From NCBI RefSeq assembly GCF_011601275.1, contig NZ_JAAOLY010000014.1, positions 1 to 64,000 of the forward strand: a DNA stretch of 64,000 nt, given 5' to 3'. Source of the stretch: Janthinobacterium lividum (GTDB lineage Bacteria; Pseudomonadota; Gammaproteobacteria; Burkholderiales; Burkholderiaceae_D). Position numbers and translations under genes: made by a program. Positions 1 through 8,927 of the stretch are shown piece after piece. The notes below the pieces were generated by a model that was not told the DNA's origin, searched no databases, and saw nothing but the letters and a program-made list of their open reading frames with translations. How positions within the stretch are numbered: position 1 is the stretch's first letter; each line of letters opens with the position of its first letter.

Positions 1-114
1 CTGCGGATCAAAGTGTGTTTGCTCACTCCCCGCAGCTTATCGCAAGCTACTACGTCCTTCATCGCCTGTAATCGCCAAGGCATCCACCATGTGCACTTAT
101 TCGCTTGTCCCTAT
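1..114 (-). rRNA. 23S rRNA, 5' end only (cut by window edge)
   Basis: The reverse complement carries the conserved start of bacterial 23S rRNA, including the GGTGGATGCC and GATGAAGGACGTAG blocks. Only about 114 nt of the 5' end are present; the rest lies outside the window. The exact mature 5' end is estimated. It is the last element of a minus-strand rRNA operon in the order 16S, tRNA-Ile, tRNA-Ala, 23S. Confidence 0.95.
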
Positions 115-266
115 AACGTTAGCCTCTGTTCACCGAGGTGACCAAAGAGCGCTACAGGGATAAGAAAGTACAACGTTGTTGCTTGTTTGTTGATACATAC
201 AATCATTACCCATCGATTCACCTTTACGGCAAACCGATCAATAAATAATCTTTACTTCTTCCAGAT

Positions 267-277
267 TGTTAAAGAAC
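267..277 (-). promoter_or_regulatory. rrn boxA antitermination element in the 16S-23S spacer
   Basis: The minus strand reads GTTCTTTAACA, a match to the boxA core bound by NusB/NusE in rRNA antitermination. A second copy sits in the 16S leader at 2346-2356. A boxA ahead of both 16S and 23S is the normal arrangement. The rest of the spacer (115-359) shows no gene. Confidence 0.75.
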
Positions 278-359
278 GAAACAGCTTTGATCGCTAAAAG
301 ATCAAACCTAAATTCAATCACGACTGTGATTAACTTACGTTTGGACTTTCTGTAAAACG

Positions 360-435
360 TGGTGGAGGATGACGGGATCGAACCGACGACCCCCTGCTTG
401 CAAAGCAGGTGCTCTCCCAGCTGAGCTAATCCCCC
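360..435 (-). tRNA. tRNA-Ala (anticodon TGC)
   Basis: A 76 nt cloverleaf on the minus strand. The acceptor stem GGGGGAT pairs with ATCCTCC, the anticodon loop is CTTTGCAAG with TGC, the T-loop is GGTTCGATCC, and CCA is encoded at the 3' end. It lies in the 16S-23S spacer. Confidence 0.97.
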
Positions 436-446
436 TGGGTAATGAC

Positions 447-523
447 TGGTAGGGCTGGTTGGACTCGAACCAACGACCCCCGCGTTATCAACACGGTGCT
501 CTAACCAGCTGAGCTACAGCCCC
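447..523 (-). tRNA. tRNA-Ile (anticodon GAT)
   Basis: A 77 nt cloverleaf on the minus strand. The acceptor stem GGGGCTG pairs with CAGCCCT, the anticodon loop TTGATAA contains GAT, the T-loop is GGTTCGAGTCC, and CCA is encoded. It lies 11 nt upstream of tRNA-Ala in transcription order, the usual rrn spacer pair. Confidence 0.97.
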
Positions 524-567
524 AACGCGGAACTACTACGACTACTGTTTCTTCTCTTACTAACAGC

Positions 568-590
568 CGATAAGTGTGAACATTTGATGC
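568..590 (-). repeat. 16S processing stem, 3' arm
   Basis: On the plus strand this 23 nt arm begins CGATAAGTGTG and ends CATTTGATGC. It is the inverted complement of 2314-2336 apart from two central positions (AA against GG). The two arms flank 16S and would base-pair in the precursor, as expected for an RNase III processing stem. Confidence 0.8.
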
Positions 591-618
591 GTGAATCATT
601 ACTGATTCGTGCAAACTC

Positions 619-2151
<1,533 letters not shown>

Positions 2152-2313
2152 TAATCTCTGTTACTTTGCCGTTTTACCGGCACCGTCATTGCTGACGGGT
2201 CGCTCACTCAAAAAACTGACAGGCTACTTCCGAAGAAGTATCCTATTTCATTATTTCTTGTGAACATTTGATATTTTAAGTTAGACGCCAATCCGAAGAT
2301 CGGCGCTGCACTT

Positions 2314-2336
2314 GCATCAAATGCCCACACTTATCG
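2314..2336 (-). repeat. 16S processing stem, 5' arm
   Basis: The plus strand runs from GCATCAAATG to CACACTTATCG, the inverted partner of 568-590 with two central mismatches. It sits about 160 nt upstream of the mature 16S 5' end, where the RNase III stem of a 16S precursor is expected. Confidence 0.8.
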
Positions 2337-2345
2337 ACTGTTAAT

Positions 2346-2356
2346 TGTTAAAGAAC
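2346..2356 (-). promoter_or_regulatory. rrn boxA antitermination element in the 16S leader
   Basis: The minus strand reads GTTCTTTAACA, the same boxA core as in the spacer at 267-277. It lies between the promoter at 2432-2460 and 16S, where NusB/NusE-dependent antitermination is loaded. Confidence 0.75.
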
Positions 2357-2431
2357 TGTATTCGGCACTGCTTATTTACTACTTTCGCGCTATCGACAAA
2401 GCGTTGTGTTTGTCAGCTGCGAAGAAGGAAG

Positions 2432-2460
2432 AGTATGAAGCGTTTGCAGCATTTCGTCAA
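2432..2460 (-). promoter_or_regulatory. rrn promoter (sigma70-type)
   Basis: The minus strand reads TTGACG, 17 nt, then CATACT: a five-of-six -35 box and a four-of-six -10 box at ideal spacing, about 280 nt upstream of 16S. It starts only about 75 bp after the stop of the enoyl-CoA hydratase gene on the same strand. I see no terminator hairpin between them. Confidence 0.7.
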
Positions 2461-2534
2461 CCTTCTTTTGCTCCCCGTTTTTACTCTGCAACACCATGTT
2501 TTGTGTGCGTCGTTTTGCGAGGAGGCGAATCATA

Positions 2535-3311
2535 TCAAAGACCGTCGAAGTTTGGCAAGCGCTTTTCCAGGAAAGCGCGCATGCCTTCTTTTTGCGCAGG
2601 CGTACCGAAGGCGGCCTGGAACAAACGGCGCTCGTAGGCGACGCCATCGGTCAAGGTGGTTTCAAACGCGCGGTTGACGCAATCCTTGATCATCATGGCA
2701 ACCGAGGTCGGCATGGCGGCGATGGTCTTGGCGGCAGCGAGGGTTTCTTCCAGCAATTTATCGGCTGGCACTACGCGCGACACGAGACCGATGCGTTCCG
2801 CCTCGGCAGCATCGATGGTGCGCGCCGTCAGCAGCAAGTCCATGGCCTTGGCCTTGCCGATGGCGCGCGGCAGACGCTGCGTGCCACCCGCGCCCGGCGT
2901 GACGCCAACCTTGATTTCCGGCTGGCCGAACTTGGCGCTGTCGGCGGCGATCAGGAAATCGCACATCATGGCCAGTTCGCAGCCGCCACCGAGTGCATAG
3001 CCAGCCACCGCGCCCACTACAGGTTTGCGCACGCGCAGGATATGCTCCCAGTTGCGGCTGATGTAGCCCTGGGTATAAGTGTCTGGATAGGTATAGTCAG
3101 CCATCGCGGCGATATCGGCGCCAGCGGCAAACGCTTTTTCACTGCCCGTGAGCACGATGCAGCCGATATTGTCATCCGCATCGAACTTCAGCAAGGCGTC
3201 GCCCAGCTCATTCATCATGCGTTCATTCAAGGCGTTCAATGCCTTGGGGCGGTTCAGGCGGATGACCGCCACTTTGTCCTGGATATCGATGATCAGGTCT
3301 TCGTATTGCAT
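2535..3311 (-). CDS. Enoyl-CoA hydratase (crotonase family)
   Basis: A 258-residue crotonase expected to hydrate trans-2-enoyl-CoA in fatty-acid beta-oxidation, in the cytoplasm. The oxyanion-hole region reads [10 protein letters not shown] (61-70). Both catalytic glutamates of the family are present: E112 in [11 protein letters not shown] and E132 in FGQPEIKVG, followed by [12 protein letters not shown]. Start: the ATG at 3311 has GAGGAG just upstream and gives the usual family N-terminus (MQYEDLIID); an in-frame start nine codons earlier lacks this. It is a single gene upstream of, and co-directional with, the rRNA operon. The substrate chain length cannot be told from the sequence. Compare the catalytically altered paralogue at 50607. 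Confidence 0.93.
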   Translation of the reverse strand: MQYEDLIIDIQDKVAVIRLNRPKALNALNERMMNELGDALLKFDADDNIGCIVLTGSEKAFAAGADIAAMADYTYPDTYTQGYISRNWEHILRVRKPVVGAVAGYALGGGCELAMMCDFLIAADSAKFGQPEIKVGVTPGAGGTQRLPRAIGKAKAMDLLLTARTIDAAEAERIGLVSRVVPADKLLEETLAAAKTIAAMPTSVAMMIKDCVNRAFETTLTDGVAYERRLFQAAFGTPAQKEGMRAFLEKRLPNFDGL

Positions 3312-3387
3312 AGTGTCTCCTCTCGATGAACGGTGCAACGATTGTAGCGGCTAACGGCAGCGGCGCGGCAGGTGCGCTGCTATTATT

Positions 3388-4689
3388 GTGAGCCCGATCT
3401 TTTTTATCGAGCAGCATATTTTCTCTCCCCTCTTCCAGTACTGCGCCCACTATCTGCGCGGCGACGGCAGCGCCGCCAGCGTCAATTTCCGCCGCCTGTG
3501 GTTCAGCAACGGCCTCAATTGCTTCGGCGCCCAGATCACCTCGCTGGCCCTGCCACTGTGCGCGGTGCTCTTGCTGCATGCGACGCCGGAACAGATGGGC
3601 GTGCTGGTTGCCCTGCAGGCGCTGCCGTTCGCCCTCTTCGGCTTGCCCGTCGGCGTGCTGCTGGACCGGCGCAGCAAGCATCCGATCATGCTGTTCAGCG
3701 AAAGCATGTCCGGCCTGGCCCTGGCCAGCGTGGCCGTGGCCTACTGGTGCGGCGCGCTGTCGATGCCATGGTTATATATAGTGGGCTTCATCATCGGCAC
3801 GGGCTTCGTTGTCGGTGGCGGCGCCGAACAGGTGTTTCTGACTTTCCTCGTGGGCCGCGACGGCTTGATCGATGCGCAGTCGAAATTTGCCGCCACCGAA
3901 TCGGCTTCGCGCCTGATCGGTCCCGGCCTGGCCGGCATACTCGTGCAAGTGCTGTCGGCGCCCGTCGCCATCCTGTGCACGGCCTGCGGTTATCTGGTTT
4001 CCGTCTGTAATTTGCGCGCCATGAGCGTGCGCGACCCGCGTCCCGCACCGTCAAGCAAACACGCCTTGCGCGACATCGCCGACGGCTTGCTGTTTGTCTG
4101 GCGCGAACCGCTGCTGCGCGCGCTGGCCTGGGGCGCCGGCATCTGGCACTTCCTGTTCTACGCCAGCATGGCCTTGACGGTGCTGTTCGCCACGCGCGAC
4201 CTGGGAATGAGCCCGGGCGTGCTGGGCATGACGCAAATGCTGGGCGGCGCCGGCGTCCTGCTCAGCGCCTTCATCGTCAAACCGCTGACGCGCCGCTACG
4301 GCGCCGGCCGCACCATCCTGATCGGCTTGGCATCGACTTCGCTCTGCTTTGCCCTGACGCCAACGATACCCGCCGCGCTGTTCGGCAGCGCAACGGCCAG
4401 CGCCGTGGCTTATGCCATCTTGATGTTCTTTTTCGATTGCGGCGTGATGCTGTTCTTTATTCCCTACTTGGACTTGCGCCAGAAAGTCACGCCCGACCCC
4501 ATGCTGGGCCGCATGACGTCGACCATGCGCTTCCTGACGGTGGCGACGGCGCCGCTGGGCGCGCTGGCGGCCGGCTGGGTGGCGGAACATTTTGGCGTAC
4601 GCAATGGCCTGGCCTGCATCGCGGTAGGCAGCATTGCGCTAACGGTGGCCATGGTGTGGGGTACGCCGCTGCGTAGCGTGCGCACCTGA
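3388..4689 (+). CDS. MFS transporter (EntS/MFS_3-like)
   Basis: A 433-residue inner-membrane protein with about 12 hydrophobic segments. After the second helix region comes GLPVGVLLDRRSKHPIM, matching the MFS loop 2-3 signature GxLxDRxxR; a cytoplasmic segment lies around residues 205-225. The pattern NFRRLWFSNGLNCFGAQIT near residues 33-51 resembles EntS-like drug or siderophore exporters, so export is likely but the substrate is unknown. The start taken is GTG 3388, the first start in the frame; it has no clear ribosome-binding site, so the N-terminal 30 residues are uncertain. It is divergent from the enoyl-CoA hydratase gene. Confidence 0.85.
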   Translation: MSPIFFIEQHIFSPLFQYCAHYLRGDGSAASVNFRRLWFSNGLNCFGAQITSLALPLCAVLLLHATPEQMGVLVALQALPFALFGLPVGVLLDRRSKHPIMLFSESMSGLALASVAVAYWCGALSMPWLYIVGFIIGTGFVVGGGAEQVFLTFLVGRDGLIDAQSKFAATESASRLIGPGLAGILVQVLSAPVAILCTACGYLVSVCNLRAMSVRDPRPAPSSKHALRDIADGLLFVWREPLLRALAWGAGIWHFLFYASMALTVLFATRDLGMSPGVLGMTQMLGGAGVLLSAFIVKPLTRRYGAGRTILIGLASTSLCFALTPTIPAALFGSATASAVAYAILMFFFDCGVMLFFIPYLDLRQKVTPDPMLGRMTSTMRFLTVATAPLGALAAGWVAEHFGVRNGLACIAVGSIALTVAMVWGTPLRSVRT

Positions 4690-4758
4690 AGCGATGAACG
4701 GGAATACACTGGTGAAAGATTGCCTTGGCGACACTATTCACGCCAAAGCCTGTGAGGT

Positions 4759-4794
4759 TTGATTTACATCAAGGTTTTAATTGATGTAAATCCA
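4759..4794 (+). promoter_or_regulatory. Tandem FNR/Anr-type boxes upstream of the stress-protein gene
   Basis: TTGATTTACATCAA (4759-4772) fits the FNR/Anr/CRP-FNR consensus TTGAT-N4-ATCAA exactly. TTGATGTAAATCCA (4781-4794) fits with one mismatch, its centre 22 bp downstream. The inner half-sites form a perfect 10 bp inverted repeat (TTTACATCAA, 8 nt, TTGATGTAAA). If the first box is centred at -41.5, a start site near 4807 is predicted, and CATAAG (4793-4798) is then placed as a -10 box. That spacing supports a class II FNR-activated promoter. Confidence 0.75.
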
Positions 4795-4826
4795 TAAGCT
4801 GTCTTACATCACTTGAGGAGCACGCT

Positions 4827-5264
4827 ATGTTTAACACCATCTTATTTCCCACCGACGGCTCGCCGTTGTCCGACAAAGCCGCCGAGACCGCCCTCGCCTT
4901 CGCCCAATTGAACAAGGCCAAGCTGGTCGCCATCAGCGTGGTGCAGCCGTTCCCGTTCTCGCCGATGGCGGACGGCGGCATCGTGCTCGACGCCAGCCTG
5001 TATGAACAGCAGATGCAGGAAGCGTCGCAACGCGCCATCGACAAGATAGGCGCGGCGGCAAGCGCCGCCGGCGTGCCGTTTGAAGGCGTGGTCGCCGTGT
5101 CGCCAAGCCCGCACGATGAAATCGTCAATGCGGCGCAAACCTACCATTGCGACATCATCCTGATGGCTTCACACGGCCGCAAGGGTTTGAACAAGCTGTT
5201 CGTGGGCAGCGAAACGCAAAAAGTGCTGGCGCATACCCATTTACCAGTCATGGTCCTGCGCTAA
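4827..5264 (+). CDS. Universal stress protein, UspA family
   Basis: A 145-residue single Usp domain. The N-terminal FNTILFPTDGSPLSD holds the nucleotide-contacting Asp. The C-terminal loop ASHGRKGLNKLFVGSETQ follows the ATP-binding pattern (G/A)-x2-G-x9-G-S, with Ala in the first position, and ends PVMVLR. It is cytoplasmic and probably an ATP-binding stress or low-oxygen survival protein. The start is fixed by GAGGAG seven nt upstream of ATG 4827. Tandem FNR-type boxes lie directly upstream, so induction at low oxygen is the likely control. It ends 34 bp before the convergent mltA. Confidence 0.93.
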   Translation: MFNTILFPTDGSPLSDKAAETALAFAQLNKAKLVAISVVQPFPFSPMADGGIVLDASLYEQQMQEASQRAIDKIGAAASAAGVPFEGVVAVSPSPHDEIVNAAQTYHCDIILMASHGRKGLNKLFVGSETQKVLAHTHLPVMVLR

Positions 5265-5298
5265 GCGACACCACGAACTGCCCGGCGCCGCGAGAATC

Positions 5299-6567
5299 TC
5301 AGCGCGCCGGCGCCTGCTTCGGCAGCAGCACCCAGACGGCGCCGCTCTGCTTCATGCGGCCCGCATTCTCGGCCGCTTCCGCGCCAAAACCAAAGAAGTA
5401 ATCGACACGGATAGGCCCGCGAATGGCGCCGCCCGTATCCTGCGCCATCACCAGACGCTGCATGGGAATCTCGCTATTGGCTTGCGTGGTGGCCAGGAAC
5501 ACGGGCGCACCCAGCGGCAAAAAGCGCGAATCGATGGCCACCGAACGCTGCGGCGTCAACGGCACGCCCAACGCGCCCTTCGGCCCCACTTTCGGATCAG
5601 GCAAGCGCTCTTCCTTGAAGAAAACATAGCTGGGATTGGCGTTGAACAATTCATCCTTGCGCGTGGGGTGGCCGGCGATCCACGCCTTGATGCCTTGCGC
5701 GGATGCCTGGCTCAGGGTCAGCTCGCCCTTGTCGACCAGGTAGCGGCCGATCGATTTGTAGGGATGGCCATTTTGATCCGAGTATGCCACGCGCACGGTT
5801 TCCTGCGTATCGGTCAGCTGCACGCGCCCGGATCCCTGCACTTGCAGGAAGAAGGCCTCGACTTCGTCATCCACCCACAACAATTCCTTGCCCGTAACGG
5901 ACGTGGCGCGCTCGATGTCGGCGCGCGTCGCGTACGGCACCACCTTCTTGCCGACCAGCTTGCCACGCAAGCGCATGTTCTTCAATTCCGGATACACGCC
6001 GGCCAGGTCGACGGTGACCAGGTCGTCGGGCACCTTGTACAGCGGTGTCTGGTATGGACCGCCCCGCTTGCGCGCGCCGTGCAGCAGCGGTTCGTAATAG
6101 CCCGTCACGAGGCCGGTGCTGGCGCCATCGGCCGTGATGACTTGATTCGGCACAAAGAACGTTTCAAAGAACAGGCGGATGGCCTTGTCGCTATCGGCAT
6201 TCACCTGGCGCGCGATCGTGCACGACTCCTTCCAGTCCGCACGTTTGACCAGCACGCCGCACGACGCCATGAACGCTGGCCAGGCGGCGCGCATGTCGTC
6301 GCGGGCCCAGCCAGGCAAGGCGGCAAACTTGGCGGGCACGAAGGTGGGCGCCGCCGCATCCGCGGCATCCTTGGCATCGGCCGGCTTGGCCGGAACCGGC
6401 TTGACGACAGTCGGGGCAATCGCCGGCGCCTTGCCAGTCGTGGCGACTGGCTCTGCCGGCGGCGTGGTACAGGCAGACAGGGCAAGCGCGACGGCGCCGA
6501 CTGAAACGGGTAGACTACCGCGTGTCAACAGACGGCGGGTAAATACTAAGCTGCGGGTAAATAACAT
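5299..6567 (-). CDS. mltA: Membrane-bound lytic murein transglycosylase A (MltA)
   Basis: A 422-residue outer-membrane lipoprotein that cleaves peptidoglycan between MurNAc and GlcNAc to give 1,6-anhydromuramyl ends. It has a basic N-terminus, a hydrophobic stretch and a lipobox LSAC near residue 30, then an Ala/Pro-rich linker. The MltA domain includes TGYYEPLLHGARKRGGPY. The C-terminal 3D domain has QDTGGAIRGPIRVDYFFG; the Asp here matches the catalytic Asp of E. coli MltA (from memory). The start at 6567 is chosen because it gives a proper lipoprotein signal; no Shine-Dalgarno is visible. Longer in-frame starts (up to 6753) would run antisense through the neighbouring small gene. Confidence 0.9.
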   Translation of the reverse strand: MLFTRSLVFTRRLLTRGSLPVSVGAVALALSACTTPPAEPVATTGKAPAIAPTVVKPVPAKPADAKDAADAAAPTFVPAKFAALPGWARDDMRAAWPAFMASCGVLVKRADWKESCTIARQVNADSDKAIRLFFETFFVPNQVITADGASTGLVTGYYEPLLHGARKRGGPYQTPLYKVPDDLVTVDLAGVYPELKNMRLRGKLVGKKVVPYATRADIERATSVTGKELLWVDDEVEAFFLQVQGSGRVQLTDTQETVRVAYSDQNGHPYKSIGRYLVDKGELTLSQASAQGIKAWIAGHPTRKDELFNANPSYVFFKEERLPDPKVGPKGALGVPLTPQRSVAIDSRFLPLGAPVFLATTQANSEIPMQRLVMAQDTGGAIRGPIRVDYFFGFGAEAAENAGRMKQSGAVWVLLPKQAPAR

Positions 6568-6577
6568 AGGGGTGCGT

Positions 6578-6724
6578 ATGTGGATCTTGATGATAGAGGC
6601 GCTGGTAGCGTTCTTCTTGCTGGCATTTATAGTCTGGTGGACCATGTATTCGGGTAAAAAACCCGCACCGCCTGCACGCAAGCAGCTCGGCAAAGAACAG
6701 GACAGCACCGAAAAACTGAAGTAA
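6578..6724 (+). CDS. Small single-pass membrane protein, 48 aa
   Basis: It starts at ATG 6578 with AGGGG five nt upstream. Residues 2-23 form one hydrophobic helix (MWILMIEALVAFFLLAFIVW), followed by WTMYSGKK and a charged, Lys-rich cytoplasmic tail. Function is unknown. The clear ribosome-binding site, the single membrane segment followed by a charged tail, and the fact that it fills the gap between mltA and apaG argue that it is a real gene. Its start codon is only 10 bp from the divergent mltA start, so each promoter must lie inside the other gene or its leader. Confidence 0.7.
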   Translation: MWILMIEALVAFFLLAFIVWWTMYSGKKPAPPARKQLGKEQDSTEKLK

Positions 6725-6740
6725 GGGGGCGCAAGCCCCC
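6725..6740. terminator. Hairpin between convergent small gene and apaG
   Basis: GGGGGC, loop GCAA, GCCCCC: a perfect 6 bp GC stem with a stable GNRA tetraloop, directly after the stop codon at 6722-6724. There is no T tract, so it may stabilise 3' ends rather than terminate efficiently. Confidence 0.45.
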
Positions 6741-6749
6741 GGCGTTGCT

Positions 6750-7124
6750 TCAATGCAGGGTGCGCGGCACGGACAGCACGAACTCGGGAATCGGTGCCTC
6801 GAACTGATGGCCATCTTCGGCCACGCAGAAATACTCGCCGTGCATCGAGCCTTGCGGCGTGCCCAGCATGGTGCCGCTCGTGTATTCGAACTGCTCGCCC
6901 GGCTGCAGCAGCGGCTGGTGGCCGACAGCGCCCAGGCCGCGCACCTCTTCCACTTTGTTGTTCGCATCCGTAATGACCCAGTGGCGCGAAATCAGCTGCG
7001 CGCCAGCCGTGCCCGTGTTGACGACGCGGATCGTGTAGCTGAACACGTGCCGCCCCTGGTCCGGTGCCGATTGCTCGGGCAGGTATTGCGTCTTGACCGT
7101 TACCGTAAATTCATAAGTCGCCAT
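6750..7124 (-). CDS. apaG: ApaG protein
   Basis: A 124-residue protein covering the whole ApaG/DUF525 fold, an immunoglobulin-like beta sandwich of unclear biochemical role. Motifs seen: TVKTQYLPEQSAPDQGRHVFSY, ISRHWVITDANNKVEEVRG, GVVG-like GAVGHQPLLQPGEQFEYTSG and GSMHGEYFC. The N-terminus has three consecutive ATG codons; AGGA lies six nt before the third, so 7124 is the best start (7127 and 7130 are alternatives). It is monocistronic on the minus strand and divergent from rpe, unlike the E. coli ksgA-apaG-apaH operon. Confidence 0.95.
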   Translation of the reverse strand: MATYEFTVTVKTQYLPEQSAPDQGRHVFSYTIRVVNTGTAGAQLISRHWVITDANNKVEEVRGLGAVGHQPLLQPGEQFEYTSGTMLGTPQGSMHGEYFCVAEDGHQFEAPIPEFVLSVPRTLH

Positions 7125-7290
7125 CATCATTCCTATTCAGACATTACCAGTCGTATTGTGTGTCGCACGCGACGCATAAACCATCGCGCGATGCGTATTC
7201 TGTGTTTCATCGTGCTTCAATAAGGCATGTTAGCGGCGTCAAGCGTAAAATAGCGCATCTTCGCATTTTCTATCCTTTGGCTACTCCACC

Positions 7291-7965
7291 ATGACTACAT
7301 TCCGTATCGCTCCCAGCATCCTGTCCGCCGACTTTGCCCGCCTGGGCGAGGAAGTGCGCAACGTCGTTACCGCCGGCGCCGACATCATCCACTTCGACGT
7401 GATGGATAACCATTATGTGCCGAACCTGACCATCGGCCCGCTGGTGTGCGAAGCGATCCGCCCGCACGTGCAAGTGCCCATTGACGTGCACCTGATGGTC
7501 AAGCCTGTCGATCGCATTATCCCGGATTTCGCCAAGGCTGGCGCGAACATCATCACCTTTCATCCGGAAGCGTCGGATCACGTCGACCGTTCCTTGCAGC
7601 TGATCCGCGACAATGGCTGCAAATCGGGCCTGGTATTCAACCCGGGCACGCCGCTGCACTACCTGGAACACGTGATGGACAAGATCGACATTATCCTGAT
7701 CATGTCCGTCAATCCAGGCTTCGGCGGCCAGTCCTTCATTCCGCACGCGCTGAAGAAAATCGCCGAAGCGCGCCGCATGATCGACGAATCGGGCCGTGAC
7801 ATCATGCTGGAAGTCGATGGCGGCATCAAGATCGACAACATCGCCGCTGCCGCCGCCGCCGGCGCCGACACCTTTGTCGCCGGCTCGGCCATCTTCGGCA
7901 AGCCCGACTACAAGGCCGTCATCGACGCCATGCGCGCCGAGCTGGCAGCCGTCAAGGGCGCCTGA
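7291..7965 (+). CDS. rpe: Ribulose-phosphate 3-epimerase
   Basis: A 224-residue TIM barrel that interconverts ribulose-5-phosphate and xylulose-5-phosphate in the pentose phosphate pathway. Signatures: [32 protein letters not shown] (metal-binding His and Asp), [23 protein letters not shown] and EVDGGIK (second active-site Asp). Length is normal. It overlaps gph by one base (TGATG at 7963-7967), so the two are translationally coupled. The order rpe-gph-trpE is common in beta- and gammaproteobacteria. Confidence 0.97.
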   Translation: MTTFRIAPSILSADFARLGEEVRNVVTAGADIIHFDVMDNHYVPNLTIGPLVCEAIRPHVQVPIDVHLMVKPVDRIIPDFAKAGANIITFHPEASDHVDRSLQLIRDNGCKSGLVFNPGTPLHYLEHVMDKIDIILIMSVNPGFGGQSFIPHALKKIAEARRMIDESGRDIMLEVDGGIKIDNIAAAAAAGADTFVAGSAIFGKPDYKAVIDAMRAELAAVKGA

Positions 7966-8681
7966 TGCAAGCGGGCACAGTGAAAGACCACGTACTGGCC
8001 GGCGTGCGCGCCGCCATCATCGACCTCGATGGCACGATGCTCGACACCGTGCCCGATTTTCATGTCGCCATCAACGGCATGCGCGCCGAACTGGACCTGG
8101 CGCCCATCAGCGCCGACGCCATCAAGCTGATGGTCGGCAAGGGCTCGGAAAACCTGATCCGCACCGTGCTGGCGCTCGACTTCGATGCGCCCGGCGTGGA
8201 ACAGCGTTTCGAGCAGGCGATGGACGGCTACCAGCGCCACTACCTGGCCATCAATGGCCAGTTCAGCACCCTGTATCCGGACGTGGAAGCGGGGCTGGCG
8301 GCAATGAAGGCAGCGGGCTTGCGCCTGGCCTGCGTCACCAATAAGCCGATCGCCTTCGCCCTGCCCCTGCTGAAGCAGAAGAAACTCGACGGATATTTCG
8401 AGATCGTCTACGGCGGCGATTCGCTGCCCAGGAAAAAACCGGACCCGATGCCGCTGCTGCAAGTGTGCGCGGACTTCGACCTGGCGCCCGCCAAAGTGGT
8501 GGCCATCGGCGACTCATCGAACGACGCGCAAGCGGCCCGGGCTGCGGCTTGCCCCGTATTGACGGTGCCGTATGGCTACAACCACGGACACTCTATACAC
8601 GAGACCGATTCCGATGGTATAGTAAATACGCTGCTCGAAGCGGCAGATTTTATTAGCATGCACAACAGACCAGCATACTGA
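7965..8681 (+). CDS. gph: Phosphoglycolate phosphatase (HAD family)
   Basis: A 238-residue HAD hydrolase that removes phosphate from 2-phosphoglycolate. Motif I is DLDGTMLDT with the nucleophile D20 and D22; motif II lies in CVTNKP; motif III is the Lys in PRKKPDP; motif IV is IGDSSNDAQAARAA. The helical cap between motifs I and II is typical of the Gph subgroup. The start codon overlaps the rpe stop. The tryptophan leader peptide begins 20 bp after its stop. Confidence 0.93.
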   Translation: MQAGTVKDHVLAGVRAAIIDLDGTMLDTVPDFHVAINGMRAELDLAPISADAIKLMVGKGSENLIRTVLALDFDAPGVEQRFEQAMDGYQRHYLAINGQFSTLYPDVEAGLAAMKAAGLRLACVTNKPIAFALPLLKQKKLDGYFEIVYGGDSLPRKKPDPMPLLQVCADFDLAPAKVVAIGDSSNDAQAARAAACPVLTVPYGYNHGHSIHETDSDGIVNTLLEAADFISMHNRPAY

Positions 8682-8700
8682 CCAAACCCAACACCATATC

Positions 8701-8793
8701 GTGAACACGTTTCTCATCAAAAAACACAATGTCACCCAAACCGGCTCGATTGAGGCCTGGCTTTGGCGACGCTGGCAATCCTGGCAGGCCTAA
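8701..8793 (+). CDS. trpL: Tryptophan operon leader peptide (TrpL)
   Basis: A 30-residue ORF starting at GTG 8701 and ending TAA 8793. Residues 20-28 read WLWRRWQSW, four Trp in nine codons. It lies 134 bp upstream of trpE and directly before a set of mutually exclusive hairpins. Ribosome stalling at these codons when charged tRNA-Trp is low would set the fate of the attenuator. No strong ribosome-binding site is visible before the GTG, which is the weakest part of the call. Trp is normally the rarest residue, so this cluster is very unlikely by chance. Confidence 0.85.
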   Translation: MNTFLIKKHNVTQTGSIEAWLWRRWQSWQA

Positions 8794-8865
8794 GGGCCGA
8801 GCCGTGTAAGATTGCTGTCGGCTGCACGCGCGCATTTGCGTACTGTATGCACCGGCAGGTTTTTT
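8742..8865 (+). promoter_or_regulatory. trp attenuator (alternative hairpins and terminator)
   Basis: 1:2 pairing: CGGCTCG (8742-8748) with CGAGCCG (8798-8804), 7 bp. 2:3 antiterminator: AGCCG (8800-8804) with CGGCT (8819-8823). 3:4 terminator: CTGTCGG (8815-8821) with CCGGCAG (8852-8858), extended inward by TGCA/TGCA and CGC/GCG, and followed by TTTTTT (8860-8865). Segment 3 cannot pair with 2 and 4 at once. Segment 1 overlaps the leader ORF just before its Trp codons, as in classical ribosome-mediated attenuation. Confidence 0.82.
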
Positions 8866-8927
8866 GATAACCCACCGCAGGGCTAGTGCATCGTGCACAC
8901 GCGTACCCTGGCGGCATGGAGAGACAC

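Noticed and set aside
8590-8630. Possible trp promoter with TATAGT inside the end of gph
   Set aside because: The -10-like box is fair but no acceptable -35 lies at 15-18 bp, so I do not call it.
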